From: Mantamonas sphyraenae
Taxonomy: Eukaryota > CRuMs > Mantamonadidae
Length of the DNA: 64,000 nucleotides
Assembly: GCA_026936335.1 (NCBI GenBank)
Contig: JAPMXV010000046.1
Location: 372,001-436,000, forward strand
Direction: 5' to 3'
The first letter of the stretch is position 1, and each line of letters starts with the position of its first letter. Both the position numbers and the translations under genes were made by a program. Shown here one piece after another: positions 32,218-42,200 of the stretch. The notes under the pieces were generated by a model that was given only the letters and a program-made list of their open reading frames with translations, ran no database searches and was not told the origin of the DNA.

Positions 32218-34089
32218 TCACTCAAACACATCGCCGTAGTGGAGGACGAGGTTTTTGAACAGCTGGCTTTCCATACGGAGAGTGGGGCAGAAGACAATGG
32301 CGAGGTTGCTGACCTTCATCTTGTTGACCTTGTGCTCTGCCTCGATGTAGGAGAGCATGCTGAAAAGCCACTGGGCAACGGCGTAGTTGGGCGGTGGGAG
32401 GAGACGTGTGACATAGCGCATGGCGTTGAGGCCCTCCTCCGAGTCGTAGTCGAGCTCCTCGTAGATATAATCACGGGTGACGGCGTCGGGCAACAGCTTG
32501 CTGGGCAACTCACGGAAGTAGAGCTTCAAGAGACCAGCAGTGACATTCACATCGGGTTTCTCCTGATCAAAGTCGATGGCATCCCCGGCGTCGTAGCGTC
32601 GACGGTATTCCTGGATTTGGGCGTTGTCTCCGGACAGGCGGAAGATGCCTTCTTCAGTGATGCCATGCTCCTGGATGTAGGATATGCACTGGCGGACGAC
32701 GGATGGGAGGACGCCCTGGTAGGGGTCTGTGAGGATGGCAGCGTCCTCGAGTGGGATACCAAACAGCCGGGACCGCTGGTTGACATAGTCATCGTTGGCA
32801 AAGTACATGGCATCGCCTTGGTTGCCATTGTTGCCACTGTCGTCATCTCCACCACCGCCGTCTCCTCCTTCCTCCCTGCGTTTCTGCTTGAGTTCCGCTA
32901 GACGGTGGCCCATGGATTGGCCCTTTTCCTTTGCCCTTGCTTTGAGTGCTGCAAAGCGACTGGCCCCACCACTGGAGTTCATGTCCTGGTCCTCCTCCGC
33001 GTCTGCACTCGGGTCTGTGTGCAAGCCCATGTCCCCCTGCTGGTGCTGCTGCTGTTGCTGCTGCTGAACACCATCATGCTCATCAGTGCCGTCAGCAGCA
33101 TCGTTGGGGTGTTGGTGGTCCTGGCCATCGTTGCTTCCATGTGCACCCTCTTCCTGGTTTCGTTTCTGTTTCAGTTCCGCCAGACGATGGCCCATGGATT
33201 GTCCCTTTTCCTTGGCCCTCGCCTTGAGGGCAGCAAAGCGACTGCCTCCCGCACCACCACCTGAGCTTGTATCCTGATCATCATCGTCGCCATCGCCTGT
33301 GTCATCCTCGCCCAGATCGATGTTTGTCATGTCGCCGTCCTGTGTGTCTTGGCCGCCGCCCCCGCCGCGGGTTGCCAGTTTGCGGTTGAGGGCGCCGACA
33401 AGGGAGCGGTTGGTGCTGCTGCTGCTTTGGTTGTGGGAGGCCCCCGACGCGCCTGTGTTGTGTTTCTTGGAGGAGAAGGAGTCCTGTGGGGTGGGCACGG
33501 GTCGTTCGGGCACACGCATGGCTGTGTCGGCCAGGTCGGCGTCGTTGTTGGAGACGGAGCGAGCCAAAGGGGTCTTCTTCTTGGGCGACGGCAAGGCCTT
33601 TTTAGGGGGACCCGATGCCACGGAATGGCTGTAGGATCGGCCACCACCGTTGGGGGACGACGATGCCTGTGTGTCTGTGTTGCTGTTGCCATTGTCCTGT
33701 GCTTTGGTCTGGAACGCTTGCATGCGGTCGCTGAGGCTGCTCGAACCGGCGTTGGCCTTGGGACGATTCTTGCGAGGCGGCGGCGTGGGCGGCGGGCCTT
33801 CGGGTTCCTCCAAGGACGGGGAGCGATGGAGGGAAGGGGAACTGGACTGAGAGGATGTGTTTGTGTTGTTGTTCCTGCTGCTGTAACTTGTGTTGTGGTT
33901 GCCGGTGTTGGTGCTGGTGCTGTTTGCCGTGCTCGTGGACCAGGGTGAGGGACGTGCAGGCTTGGCTGGGGGTTTGCTCTTGGGCTTGCTGCCACTGCCG
34001 CCAGTGTTGGACTGCGACAGGTTTTGCTGCTCAAAGCGGGCCCTTAGGTCGCTGATGGACTGTTGCTTGCCCGCACCAGAGTTGCTCAT
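32218..34089 (-). CDS. RhoGAP-domain protein with disordered N-terminus
   Basis: 623 residues from MSNSGAGKQQ; an upstream in-frame ATG at 34164 would add 25 residues but overlaps the start of the ZIP gene. Residues 1-430 are low complexity with proline motifs (PPPTPPPRKNRPK), so SH3 or WW binding is likely. A 28-residue segment beginning SRFAALKARAKEKGQSMGHR occurs twice, near residues 290 and 385. The C-terminal 200 residues are a RhoGAP domain: FGIPLEDAAI, LPSVVRQCISYIQEHGITEE, GIFRLSGDNAQI with the catalytic Arg finger, TAGLLKLYFRELPSKLLP, and NLAIVFCPTLRM. It should activate GTP hydrolysis by Rho/Rac/Cdc42-type GTPases and so control actin. Single exon. It lies 75 nt upstream of Lgl on the same strand. 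Confidence 0.88.
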   Translation of the reverse strand: MSNSGAGKQQSISDLRARFEQQNLSQSNTGGSGSKPKSKPPAKPARPSPWSTSTANSTSTNTGNHNTSYSSRNNNTNTSSQSSSPSLHRSPSLEEPEGPPPTPPPRKNRPKANAGSSSLSDRMQAFQTKAQDNGNSNTDTQASSSPNGGGRSYSHSVASGPPKKALPSPKKKTPLARSVSNNDADLADTAMRVPERPVPTPQDSFSSKKHNTGASGASHNQSSSSTNRSLVGALNRKLATRGGGGGQDTQDGDMTNIDLGEDDTGDGDDDDQDTSSGGGAGGSRFAALKARAKEKGQSMGHRLAELKQKRNQEEGAHGSNDGQDHQHPNDAADGTDEHDGVQQQQQQQHQQGDMGLHTDPSADAEEDQDMNSSGGASRFAALKARAKEKGQSMGHRLAELKQKRREEGGDGGGGDDDSGNNGNQGDAMYFANDDYVNQRSRLFGIPLEDAAILTDPYQGVLPSVVRQCISYIQEHGITEEGIFRLSGDNAQIQEYRRRYDAGDAIDFDQEKPDVNVTAGLLKLYFRELPSKLLPDAVTRDYIYEELDYDSEEGLNAMRYVTRLLPPPNYAVAQWLFSMLSYIEAEHKVNKMKVSNLAIVFCPTLRMESQLFKNLVLHYGDVFE

Positions 34090-34162
34090 GGGGCGGGGGC
34101 GGTGGGGTTGTTGTTTGGTGCTGCCGACGTGGGGCCAACCAAAACTCCTTGTTTGTTTCGCC
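34090..34162. promoter_or_regulatory. 73-nt divergent region between RhoGAP and ZIP start codons
   Basis: GC-rich (GGGGCGGGGGCGG near 34090), head-to-head. The ZIP start codon lies in a CCATGG palindrome that also reads as an in-frame ATG of RhoGAP on the other strand. Confidence 0.35.
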
Positions 34163-35395
34163 ATGGCTGTGCCTACGTTTCTGGAAGGACTGTCTGTGGG
34201 TGCATCGGCATCGTTGGCCACGTTTATGACGTCATTGGCGAGTCTGGCATGTCTTGCCCTGCTGCCCATCACGGGACGCAACGCAGCACGGGTGCGTTCG
34301 CACTGGTTGCTGTCCGTGTTGATGGGCTTTGCATGCGGTGGCATGCTGGGCGATGCCTTTTTGCATTTGATTCCGCATGCGTTTGATCCGCACGATCACC
34401 ATGGACATGGGCATGACGGTGGGGCGCATCCTCACGGGGAGCACCACCACCACCACGATCACCACCACGATCACCACCACGAACACAAGCATGATCATGA
34501 CCACGGACATGAGCACAAGCATGAGGAGCATCATCACCATCATCACCACCATGATCATGGGCATGATCATGGGCATGATCATGGGCACGACCATTCGGCC
34601 GGGTTGCAAATTGGCCTGTTGATCCTGGCTGGCATCCTTTTCTTCCTGCTGGTTGAGAAGCTGGTGCAGTGGATGACGCGCAACACGGGCCATTCGCACG
34701 CACACGGGCATGCACACGGCCACAGCCACGGCGCCGTGCACAAGAAGGAGAAGGAGGAGGAGGAACAAGAAGACGTCGACGCCAAGGGAGGGTCGACGGG
34801 CGCCGAAACGCTGCGTCAACGCAAGGGAGCCCAGGGCAAGAAGGAGGCCAAGGGCAACACAGGCAAGAAGCAAGGCAAACAGAGCGAGACATCGACATCG
34901 CAGGAGGAGGAGGATGAGAAGGCGGCGGCATTGCCTCTGTTGCAACGTGTGCGTCCTGCAGCGTGGTTGAACCTGGTGGCCGATGGGATCCACAACATTT
35001 CGGACGGGGTGGCTGTGGCTGCGGCGTTTCTTGTGTCGCCGCAGGTGGGATGGACCACTGCAGTGGCCGTGTTCTTCCATGAACTGCCACAGGAGCTGGC
35101 TGACTATGTGGTGCTCATCCGCAACGGGTTCACCCCCACCGAGGCTCTGGTAGTCAACTTTCTCATTGCACTGGCTGCCATGCTGGGCAATGTGGCCGTG
35201 TGGGCCATTGGAACGTGGGTGGCTGATTCCGTGTCCCTGGTACTGCCCTTTGCGGCAGGCGGCTTCATCTACATTGCCCTCGTCGACCTGGTCCCGGACC
35301 TCTTGGCCAGCAGCACAGCCCTGGACATGATCACCCAGTTTGTTGGGTTGTTGCTGGGCATTGGTGTGTCGTATGTGATTGCACTGTACGAGTAA
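34163..35395 (+). CDS. ZIP (SLC39) zinc transporter, ZIP7/KE4-like, His-rich
   Basis: Single exon, 410 residues, stop TAA. TM1 (LATFMTSLASLACLALLP) and TM2 (LLSVLMGFACGGMLGDAFLH) precede a loop with more than 40 histidines (HDHHGHGHDGG onward, nt 34390-34600). TM3 is LQIGLLILAGILFFLLVEKL, followed by a second His-rich then Lys/Glu-rich loop. The family metal site is present: WLNLVADGIHNISDGVAVAA (HNxxD) in TM4 and FFHELPQELADYVVL (HELP..E) in TM5, as in the KE4/LIV-1 subfamily that exports zinc from ER or Golgi to the cytosol. Three further TM segments complete eight. The start ATG is inside a CCATGG palindrome facing the RhoGAP gene. Confidence 0.92.
   Translation: MAVPTFLEGLSVGASASLATFMTSLASLACLALLPITGRNAARVRSHWLLSVLMGFACGGMLGDAFLHLIPHAFDPHDHHGHGHDGGAHPHGEHHHHHDHHHDHHHEHKHDHDHGHEHKHEEHHHHHHHHDHGHDHGHDHGHDHSAGLQIGLLILAGILFFLLVEKLVQWMTRNTGHSHAHGHAHGHSHGAVHKKEKEEEEQEDVDAKGGSTGAETLRQRKGAQGKKEAKGNTGKKQGKQSETSTSQEEEDEKAAALPLLQRVRPAAWLNLVADGIHNISDGVAVAAAFLVSPQVGWTTAVAVFFHELPQELADYVVLIRNGFTPTEALVVNFLIALAAMLGNVAVWAIGTWVADSVSLVLPFAAGGFIYIALVDLVPDLLASSTALDMITQFVGLLLGIGVSYVIALYE
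34546..34590 (+). repeat. 12-bp tandem repeat coding His-Asp-His-Gly
   Basis: Near-identical CATGATCATGGG units occur about four times in a row within the His-rich loop of the ZIP gene, pointing to loop growth by repeat slippage. Confidence 0.8.
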
Positions 35396-35462
35396 AGAGG
35401 GAGAAAGTGTGTGTGTGTGTGTGCGCAGGCGAGGGCACGCAAAGTGATCGACACACACAAGC

Positions 35463-36941
35463 ATGGACGTGCAAGGAGACATTGAATACATTGTGGATTC
35501 TGGCGACGACCAGAAGGACAGGACCGATGCCTACAAGGTGCTTGTGGAGAAGATCTTTGAGAATGGAGAGATGGACGACTTTGTGACGTTTGTGAACCAC
35601 AGTACGTTGTGGAGGAAAGTGAGATTGCACAAAACAAACAAGAGTCAGGGAGGGGGTCTTGCTCACACTGTGGCGGCTGCGTGGTGTGTTTGGATGTGCG
35701 TGTGTGAACTCACCCACACAGTGCTGGCGGAGGAGGAGATGCCGCTGGTGATTGCACGCCAGGTGTTTCTTCACTTTGCCAACCACATGGTGAGCCTGAA
35801 TCCGGGTCTGCAAATGGAGGTAGGTGGCGACAGGGAGGGTCGGGAGCTTGACGGAAGAGGAAGAAACAAGGGTGCTGACGCGTCGTGAATTCCACAGGTC
35901 GGCAACTACACGCTGGATCGGGTGAGCAACAGGGCAATCAGCTTTGAGGAGCCCGTGGCCATTATCCGAGAGCATTTGGGCACGCTGCTGGAGAGCGAGG
36001 GCAACTACGAAGAGGCAGCTCAGATGCTGGCGCTGATCCCGCTGGAATCGGGAGTGCGGTGAGTTTTCCCTCTCTCTCTTTGCGTCGAAGAAGTTGTGTG
36101 TGCGCTTAGGAGAGGCTTACAGGGGATGAACACACACACCATGCACACCATGCACATGTACATACATACGCACAGGGTGTTGGATGCCAACTACAAGATC
36201 CGCATGAACGTGACGATCGCAAACCTGTACTTGAAGCAGGCAAACCCAAAGGCGGCGGAGCTGTACATCAACAAGGCGGCAGGGCTGCTTCCGGAGAAGC
36301 ACGAGCGCAAGTGGAGCCTGGAGTACAAGGCAGCGTACACAAAGATCCAAGACTACAACCAACGGTACATTGAGGCGTCGCGCAACTACTACAGCCTGGC
36401 ACAGGAGAAGGATCTGGTCGCCAGCCAGGAGCAGTTCCTGAAGAGTGCGGTGGTGTCGGGCATTCTGGCGCCTGCTGGGCCGCAGCGTTCGCGCATGTTG
36501 GCTCTGCTGTACAAGTTTGAAGCCACACAGAACCTGGACAAGGAGCTTGTGGACATGCTGGAGAACATGTACCTGGGTCGCATCCTGCGCTCGCCCGCCG
36601 TGGAGCAGTTCCGCGGCCATCTGGAAGAGTACCAGAGCAACACAGACAGCAACGGAACCACAGATCTGGAGCGAGCGGTCATTGAACACAACTTGCTGTC
36701 GTGTGCCTCGCTGTACTGCAACATTTCGTTTTCGGAGCTGGGCAAGCTGCTGGGCATCGAGCCCATGGTGGCTGAGGACATTGCAGCACGCATGATTGGA
36801 GAGTCTCGTATGACGGCCACCATCGACCAGATTGATGAGCTGCTGGTGTTTGAGAACGACGAGCAGCTGAGCGAGTGGGACACGGTTATTGCCGAGCTGT
36901 GCCAGAGCGTGGATGATGTCTACGAGACGATTCATGGGTGA
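35463..36941 (+). CDS. CSN4: COP9 signalosome subunit 4
   Basis: Exons 35463-35601, 35722-35819, 35898-36058 and 36176-36941; introns 35602-35721 (GTACGT), 35820-35897 (GTAGGT) and 36059-36175 (GTGAGT), each ending CAG. 387 residues, close to the human length. Conserved blocks: AEEEMPLVIARQVFLHFANH, ISFEEPVAIIREHLGTLLE, VLDANYKIRMNVTIANLYL, GPQRSRMLALLYKFEATQNL, and the PCI-domain part DLERAVIEHNLLSCASLYCN with FSELGKLLGIEPMVAEDIAA, ATIDQIDELLVF. CSN removes NEDD8 from cullins and thereby controls SCF-type ubiquitin ligases; CSN4 is a structural PCI subunit. This four-exon gene gives the best reference for intron style in this genome. It starts 67 nt after the ZIP stop, on the same strand. 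Confidence 0.95.
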
Positions 36942-37026
36942 GGGATGAATCGAGTGTTGCAAATACAGCGGTTTGATGATGAGTGTGGTGCAACATATTG
37001 ATACAAACGGCGGTTTGTTGGATCGA

Positions 37027-39171
37027 TCAAACGAAGCGGAAGTTGTTGGTGGCGAGGAGGACGTCTTGCGAAATGTGCACGGCAATGAGGAGGACAGCGA
37101 CCATGTAGCGTCTGTCGCGAAGGGAAAAGGCGCCGATGCCAAACAGATCCAAAGAGTAGAATTGACGGGCAGCCACCCAAAAGGCGGTGGTGACGACCCA
37201 GTCGACAACAAGGACAATGAGCAGGAACTGTACAATCAGAGCATAGCGAGCATCGTCCATGGCGTCGTAGGAGTAGGAGAACGCGATGGCGTTGTAGGAA
37301 AAGCGGAGGACGAGGGCGGTTGCAACAGTGCACACGGCACTGAAGCGCTGTGCCATGGCAAAGTAGTAGTATCGATGCAAGGTGCTGGTCCTGTGCTTGA
37401 GCAGACGCGTTTCCATGTCTGCGAGGTTGCCATTTTCCTTGTCGGGGATGCCAGAGTCGTGGTCGACGCTATCTGTGATGGCGTTGATGATGACGCTGAC
37501 AATGCCACGTTGGGAATCGGCGACGCGGATGAGCCACTGCTGGAGAGGGTACTCGACGTTGAGGAATGTCCATCGCCACGTACGGACCCAGTAGAGGACG
37601 AGGGTGCCAGCAAACTCGACGCCGAGCAGGATCCAAAAGGCGTTGAAATCGCGCAACCCCAGGTAGAGAGAGCGAAAGTAGAGACTTTGAAAGAGACGCC
37701 CCACCCAGAAACCCATGTACTGCATGTATAGTCTGTTTGTGACATGGTTCTGTTCGCGGGAGAGCTTGAAGAGCAAGCCTCGGATTTCGTCGTGTTGGCT
37801 GTCGAGGCGTTTGCCCACAAAGGTGAGCATGGCTTTGAAGGGCACAAGCATGACGGGAAACAGGGCAGACGCCACGAGTTGGTCTGCCTGGTGGGTCAAG
37901 CTGATGAAGTAGAAGCTGTACACGAGGCAGAAGATGTACGTGGTGATGGTGGCACAGGCAAAGGCAACGAGTTGCCAATAGATGCGCATGGGTGCACCCA
38001 CAACCTCGCGCATCTGTTCAATGCTTCGCCTGCGGGACATCTCCTCCACACCGAGAGTGACGAGCTCTGCGTTGATTCCGCTTGCAAACGACGTCCCGCG
38101 TGCCAGAGCACGCATCTGCTCGTGGCCCATGCTTACAGGACGCTCGGTGGGTGCAGCTGGTAGGGTCAGAGCCCTTGCGCGTCCGGGAGAGCCTGGCGCT
38201 GTCTGGTGGGCAATGCGGGGACTTTCGCGGGCTCCGGGGGGATTCTTGGTGGTTAAAGCGGAGGTCGTCCTTTCCGTCGCAGAGCTGCGCTTCATGTCGG
38301 GTAGGATCAGGCGAGCAGACTCTGCGTGGTCCGATGTGTCGGCTGCGGGCTCGTCGCTGTCGTCACTGTCGCGTGTGGCCACAGACGAAGTCTCGGATGA
38401 GCGAGGCGAGGCGCGGCGGGATTGGTGGCGCTCAAAGCGGTCGACAGCCGTGTCCAGCTGGCGTTGCATGTGACGCGCCTGAATGTACATAACACCAAAG
38501 ATGACCATGGCGCCAGGGCTGACTGCAAACGGGAGGGCCCAGCGGAAGTACTGGGGATCTGTGTGAAAGACCTCCAGGCTGGCGACGTCAAAAACGGTGC
38601 CCAGGGCCGCAGCAACAAGCACAAGCGCAATGTTGATACGAAGTGGGGGCGCAGGAAGGTAGAGGGAGAAGAGGACGACGCCAAAGGTGGCGGCGACGAG
38701 AAAGTACACCGTGTGGAAGGCAAACACAAAAAGGGTCGCATTCTGGTTGCCCGTTTCGGGCGAACCGTCGACATCCAGACGCAGCGGGATGAGAGCAAAG
38801 ACAAGCAGCAGGGCAGCAGGCAGAAAGACAATCAGTTGGGAGTTGAGCGTTTCTGGCAGGAGGCCACGGCGTGCGGTGAGGGATTCCTGGTCCTCGCAGG
38901 GATTTGGCGGCTGGTCGGCGTTTTTTGGTCCAGAAGCAGTGGTGGCTTCGACCACTTTGGAGAGTTTGCGTGCACGCGTTTCCTTGATGGGGACGAGGGG
39001 TGAACCACGTGTTTGGTAGGCATCGGACATGCTGCGGTCACGACGTGGCGTGGGCGGTGTTTGCTGGGCCTCGGTGATGGGTTCCAGCGGGGGGAGGTTT
39101 TGCAAGGCAGCAGGCCCAGCTCTCGCTCGCGAACCCGAGCGGCCCTGGTGGGTGGGCAGGATCGGATTCAT
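37027..39171 (-). CDS. About 10-TM membrane protein B (paralogue of the gene at 17295-19878)
   Basis: Single exon, 714 residues from MNPILPTHQGRSG. A basic disordered N-terminus of about 110 residues precedes TM segments that align one-to-one with protein A: FLPAALLLVFALIPL, FVFAFHTVYFLVAATFGVVL, WALPFAVSPGAMVIFGVMY, FACATITTYIFCLVYSFYF, FKAMLTFVGKRLDSQHDEIR, LLGVEFAGTLVLYWVRTW, HRYYYFAMAQRFSAVCTVA and AVHISQDVLLATNNFRFV. The cytosolic loop after the fourth group of segments is long, Ser/Thr-rich and basic (38050-38420). The family is not recognised. Unlike protein A it lacks the intron and the His-rich N-terminus. It converges on CSN4 with 85 nt between stops. Confidence 0.8.
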   Translation of the reverse strand: MNPILPTHQGRSGSRARAGPAALQNLPPLEPITEAQQTPPTPRRDRSMSDAYQTRGSPLVPIKETRARKLSKVVEATTASGPKNADQPPNPCEDQESLTARRGLLPETLNSQLIVFLPAALLLVFALIPLRLDVDGSPETGNQNATLFVFAFHTVYFLVAATFGVVLFSLYLPAPPLRINIALVLVAAALGTVFDVASLEVFHTDPQYFRWALPFAVSPGAMVIFGVMYIQARHMQRQLDTAVDRFERHQSRRASPRSSETSSVATRDSDDSDEPAADTSDHAESARLILPDMKRSSATERTTSALTTKNPPGARESPRIAHQTAPGSPGRARALTLPAAPTERPVSMGHEQMRALARGTSFASGINAELVTLGVEEMSRRRSIEQMREVVGAPMRIYWQLVAFACATITTYIFCLVYSFYFISLTHQADQLVASALFPVMLVPFKAMLTFVGKRLDSQHDEIRGLLFKLSREQNHVTNRLYMQYMGFWVGRLFQSLYFRSLYLGLRDFNAFWILLGVEFAGTLVLYWVRTWRWTFLNVEYPLQQWLIRVADSQRGIVSVIINAITDSVDHDSGIPDKENGNLADMETRLLKHRTSTLHRYYYFAMAQRFSAVCTVATALVLRFSYNAIAFSYSYDAMDDARYALIVQFLLIVLVVDWVVTTAFWVAARQFYSLDLFGIGAFSLRDRRYMVAVLLIAVHISQDVLLATNNFRFV

Positions 39172-39258
39172 GGCTGTAGGATCAAGGGATCAAGAGACGA
39201 GAGAAAAAGGACACAGACACACACAGATGGGAAAACGTGTGGGAATTTGATTGTCTGG

Positions 39259-42200
39259 TCAGCGTGAGAGCATCCAGGGTGATGTCCTGCCACAAACCCA
39301 GAGTTCTGCGCCAACATCCTCACGCATGCCATCGACGACCACCTGGAGTTGTATGGCACCGTTGTGTTGGACGCCCCACAATTGCATGTCGACGGCACAG
39401 AGGGCACTTTGGGCATAGGAGGCGACAGCGACGGCGGCATCGGACAACTGGGTGCAGACGTCGTCTGTGATGCGTACCATGCGTGGGATGCCACTGTCGT
39501 CGACCACAAGGCCATCGGAGTCGAGTTGCTGGAGGTCGACCCATGTGGAGTCACCGACACGGGCACACAGACGACAGACGCCGCGGAAGACGACGCCCGC
39601 GAATGTGACCATGCGTCCTGCGCTGTCGCCCACACGCTCCTGGGTGTTGTCCACCCACACGCTGAGATCGCCGGTGGAGTTGCCATCTGCCTGTTGCACC
39701 TCATCCATCCACTTCATGGCGTCTGCCCAGGCGTCACGGTCAAAGGTGCGTTCCATTCGCGGTTGCCACTGCCGGCCTCCAATCCACAGGCGCTGCCACT
39801 GCTGCACATCCTGCAAGTCGAGGTCCTGGCCCGCAGGTACCATGCGATGTGCAGGGACACGCACACCGATGGCCTCGGCGTGTTGCCAGAGCCACCAACG
39901 ATCGAATCCCGGCCGCCACGGGTTGACGACGTCGATGCCAAAGAGACGCAGCTGGGAGGTGAGCTGTTCGCGCTCGTGTGGGGAACAGGCCACAAGGACG
40001 ACGGAATCGAGGCGGACGCTTGCGTCGACGTGGGTCAGTCTGTCGTCGCTGTGGCGTCCCACTTGGTACTCGACAAACTCGCGACGCAGCCATTGGTAGA
40101 CGAGGAGCCTGCGTGCACGGCCATCGGAGGTGAGCCACTCTTTGCTGACACCGACGACGTTGGATTGCGCTTCCACGTGACTGAGACTCATCACGACCTC
40201 GCTGGCCTGGCGCCAATCGGCAAACACGACCCCCACCGTGTGATCCAGGCCACACACGTCGGCAAAGCAGGGTGAACCCTCCTCGGAGAGACCCAACGGG
40301 TGGAGGAGGATGCGTGGTGCACGCTCACTCTCGGGCTGCCTGCCGAGGGCAATGCTTGTGACAGCGAGTTGCATGACACGACGCAGAAAGGTGGGCTTGT
40401 TGCGCACCCAGCGTCGCACATCGGCCATGGTCACACTCTGCACATGCATGGCCTCAAAGTCAAACTCTTCGCGTTGGATCGTATCGGCGAGGCGTGTGGC
40501 ATGGTCGTCCATGAGGGCTTCCAGGGCCTCGTCGTCCTGGGGCAATGTGTCTGCACGCATGCGCTCCAACTGCATGGAGATTTCTGCCATACACACCAGC
40601 ATGAGACTGACATGTTCCATGCCAAAGGTGCTGCTTGTAATCGCCCCCTGCTGGAGCAGCCCTGCCCAGATGCCTTTCATCGAACGTCCACTGCCACTCA
40701 CGCGCCAGTTGATCACCACGCGACCGTTTCGATCGCGCCACGACGAGGAGGACGGGTTGGACGAGGAAGAGGACGAGGACGAGGACGAGGACGACCCCAC
40801 CTCGGCCATCTCGCTGGCAGCTTCCACTTCGACGACGCGCTGGGCTTCCAGAGCCGCGGCCTGTTTGCTTTCCTCCAACAGGTGGCGTGCCATGTGCGGC
40901 GTGTCCACGTCTTCAAACAGGGCCTGGAGATGCTCGTGGGCTGCATACAGGTACATGCGGAGCACAGTCGCGTTTGCAGCACCGACGAGCGAGGCATCCA
41001 TGGCACTGGGGGCCATGGAAATACGTTCCAGCTTGCGTTCGAGTGTCTGCTGCATCTGTGACTCGCTGTCCATGATGTCACGCCACAGTCTTGCCTCGTC
41101 GACCAACACGTCGACCACCTCAAACGTGAATCCTGTCACTCGTGCCTGCACACGCATCTGCAGGCTGTGGTCGTACACGTGGTACAGCCGCCTTCCCACG
41201 TCCACATCCACCAGTGTCATGTGCTCCTGATGCGGTGCTTGTTGCCAGCGTCCGCTGCCCACGGGGCGTTCGGTGGACCACAGAGGACGAGGCTGCAATC
41301 GCATGCTGACGCAACGAGGCCAACTGTACGGCACACCACGCGCATCCTGTGCTCCGCTCTCGTCTGCAGCGCAACGAGCTTCAGCGTAGGCCAAGGCAGC
41401 CTCGCAGGCGCGGCGGTCGAGAGCATCAAGAAAGGCGTCGCGCACGTCGCTGACCACCACCTCACGGCCTACTTTGACATGCCACGTCTTTGCACTCGGC
41501 GACGCGTGTGTCCACATGCGTCCCAGCCGGTGGCTGACTGTGTAGGTGCCTGCGTTGAGGGATCCATCGCGCATCTTCCAGCTGGCCACACAGGCCACGT
41601 CGACGACGCTGTCGACAAAGTCTTTGGGCCAGTAGCGCAGGTTGCACTGCGTGTCGATGCCCAACGCATGCAGTTGGGATGTGGTGAGCCATGTGCATGC
41701 ATGGCACACAGCCAGGTCCGTATTCCCCGCTGACGAAAGTGTTTGGCGTTGGCACAGCGCCAGAAGCGTGTTATCCTCCTCATCCTGTGGTTGGATAGAG
41801 GCAGACGGGTTGAAGATGGGATCGTGGTTGGTGGACGGATGCGGAGTGGGACTGGGCGAGTCTGTGACCGGATACCCTACGGCGCGGCCTGCCGGGCTGC
41901 CGGTGCCAATGACACAGCTGCCAATGACGGGAAGGACGAAGCGAGCGGCACAGAGCACCATGTCCATAGGGCCGTGTGTGTGGACACTCTGTACGCGGCG
42001 GTCGGCTTCGAGCAGACCCATGCCGACCTCGTTGACAAGGGCCCTGCGCAGCTGGCCGGCAGTCATCCAGAAGTAGGCCTCATCGACACCAAGCATGGGG
42101 CGTGCGGGCGAAAAGACAAGGTCCATCTCTGGGGCGAGGCAGATTTGACCATCTTGAAGGGCAGCAGCACGTAGTGGGATGCCACGGCGAGCCATGAAGC

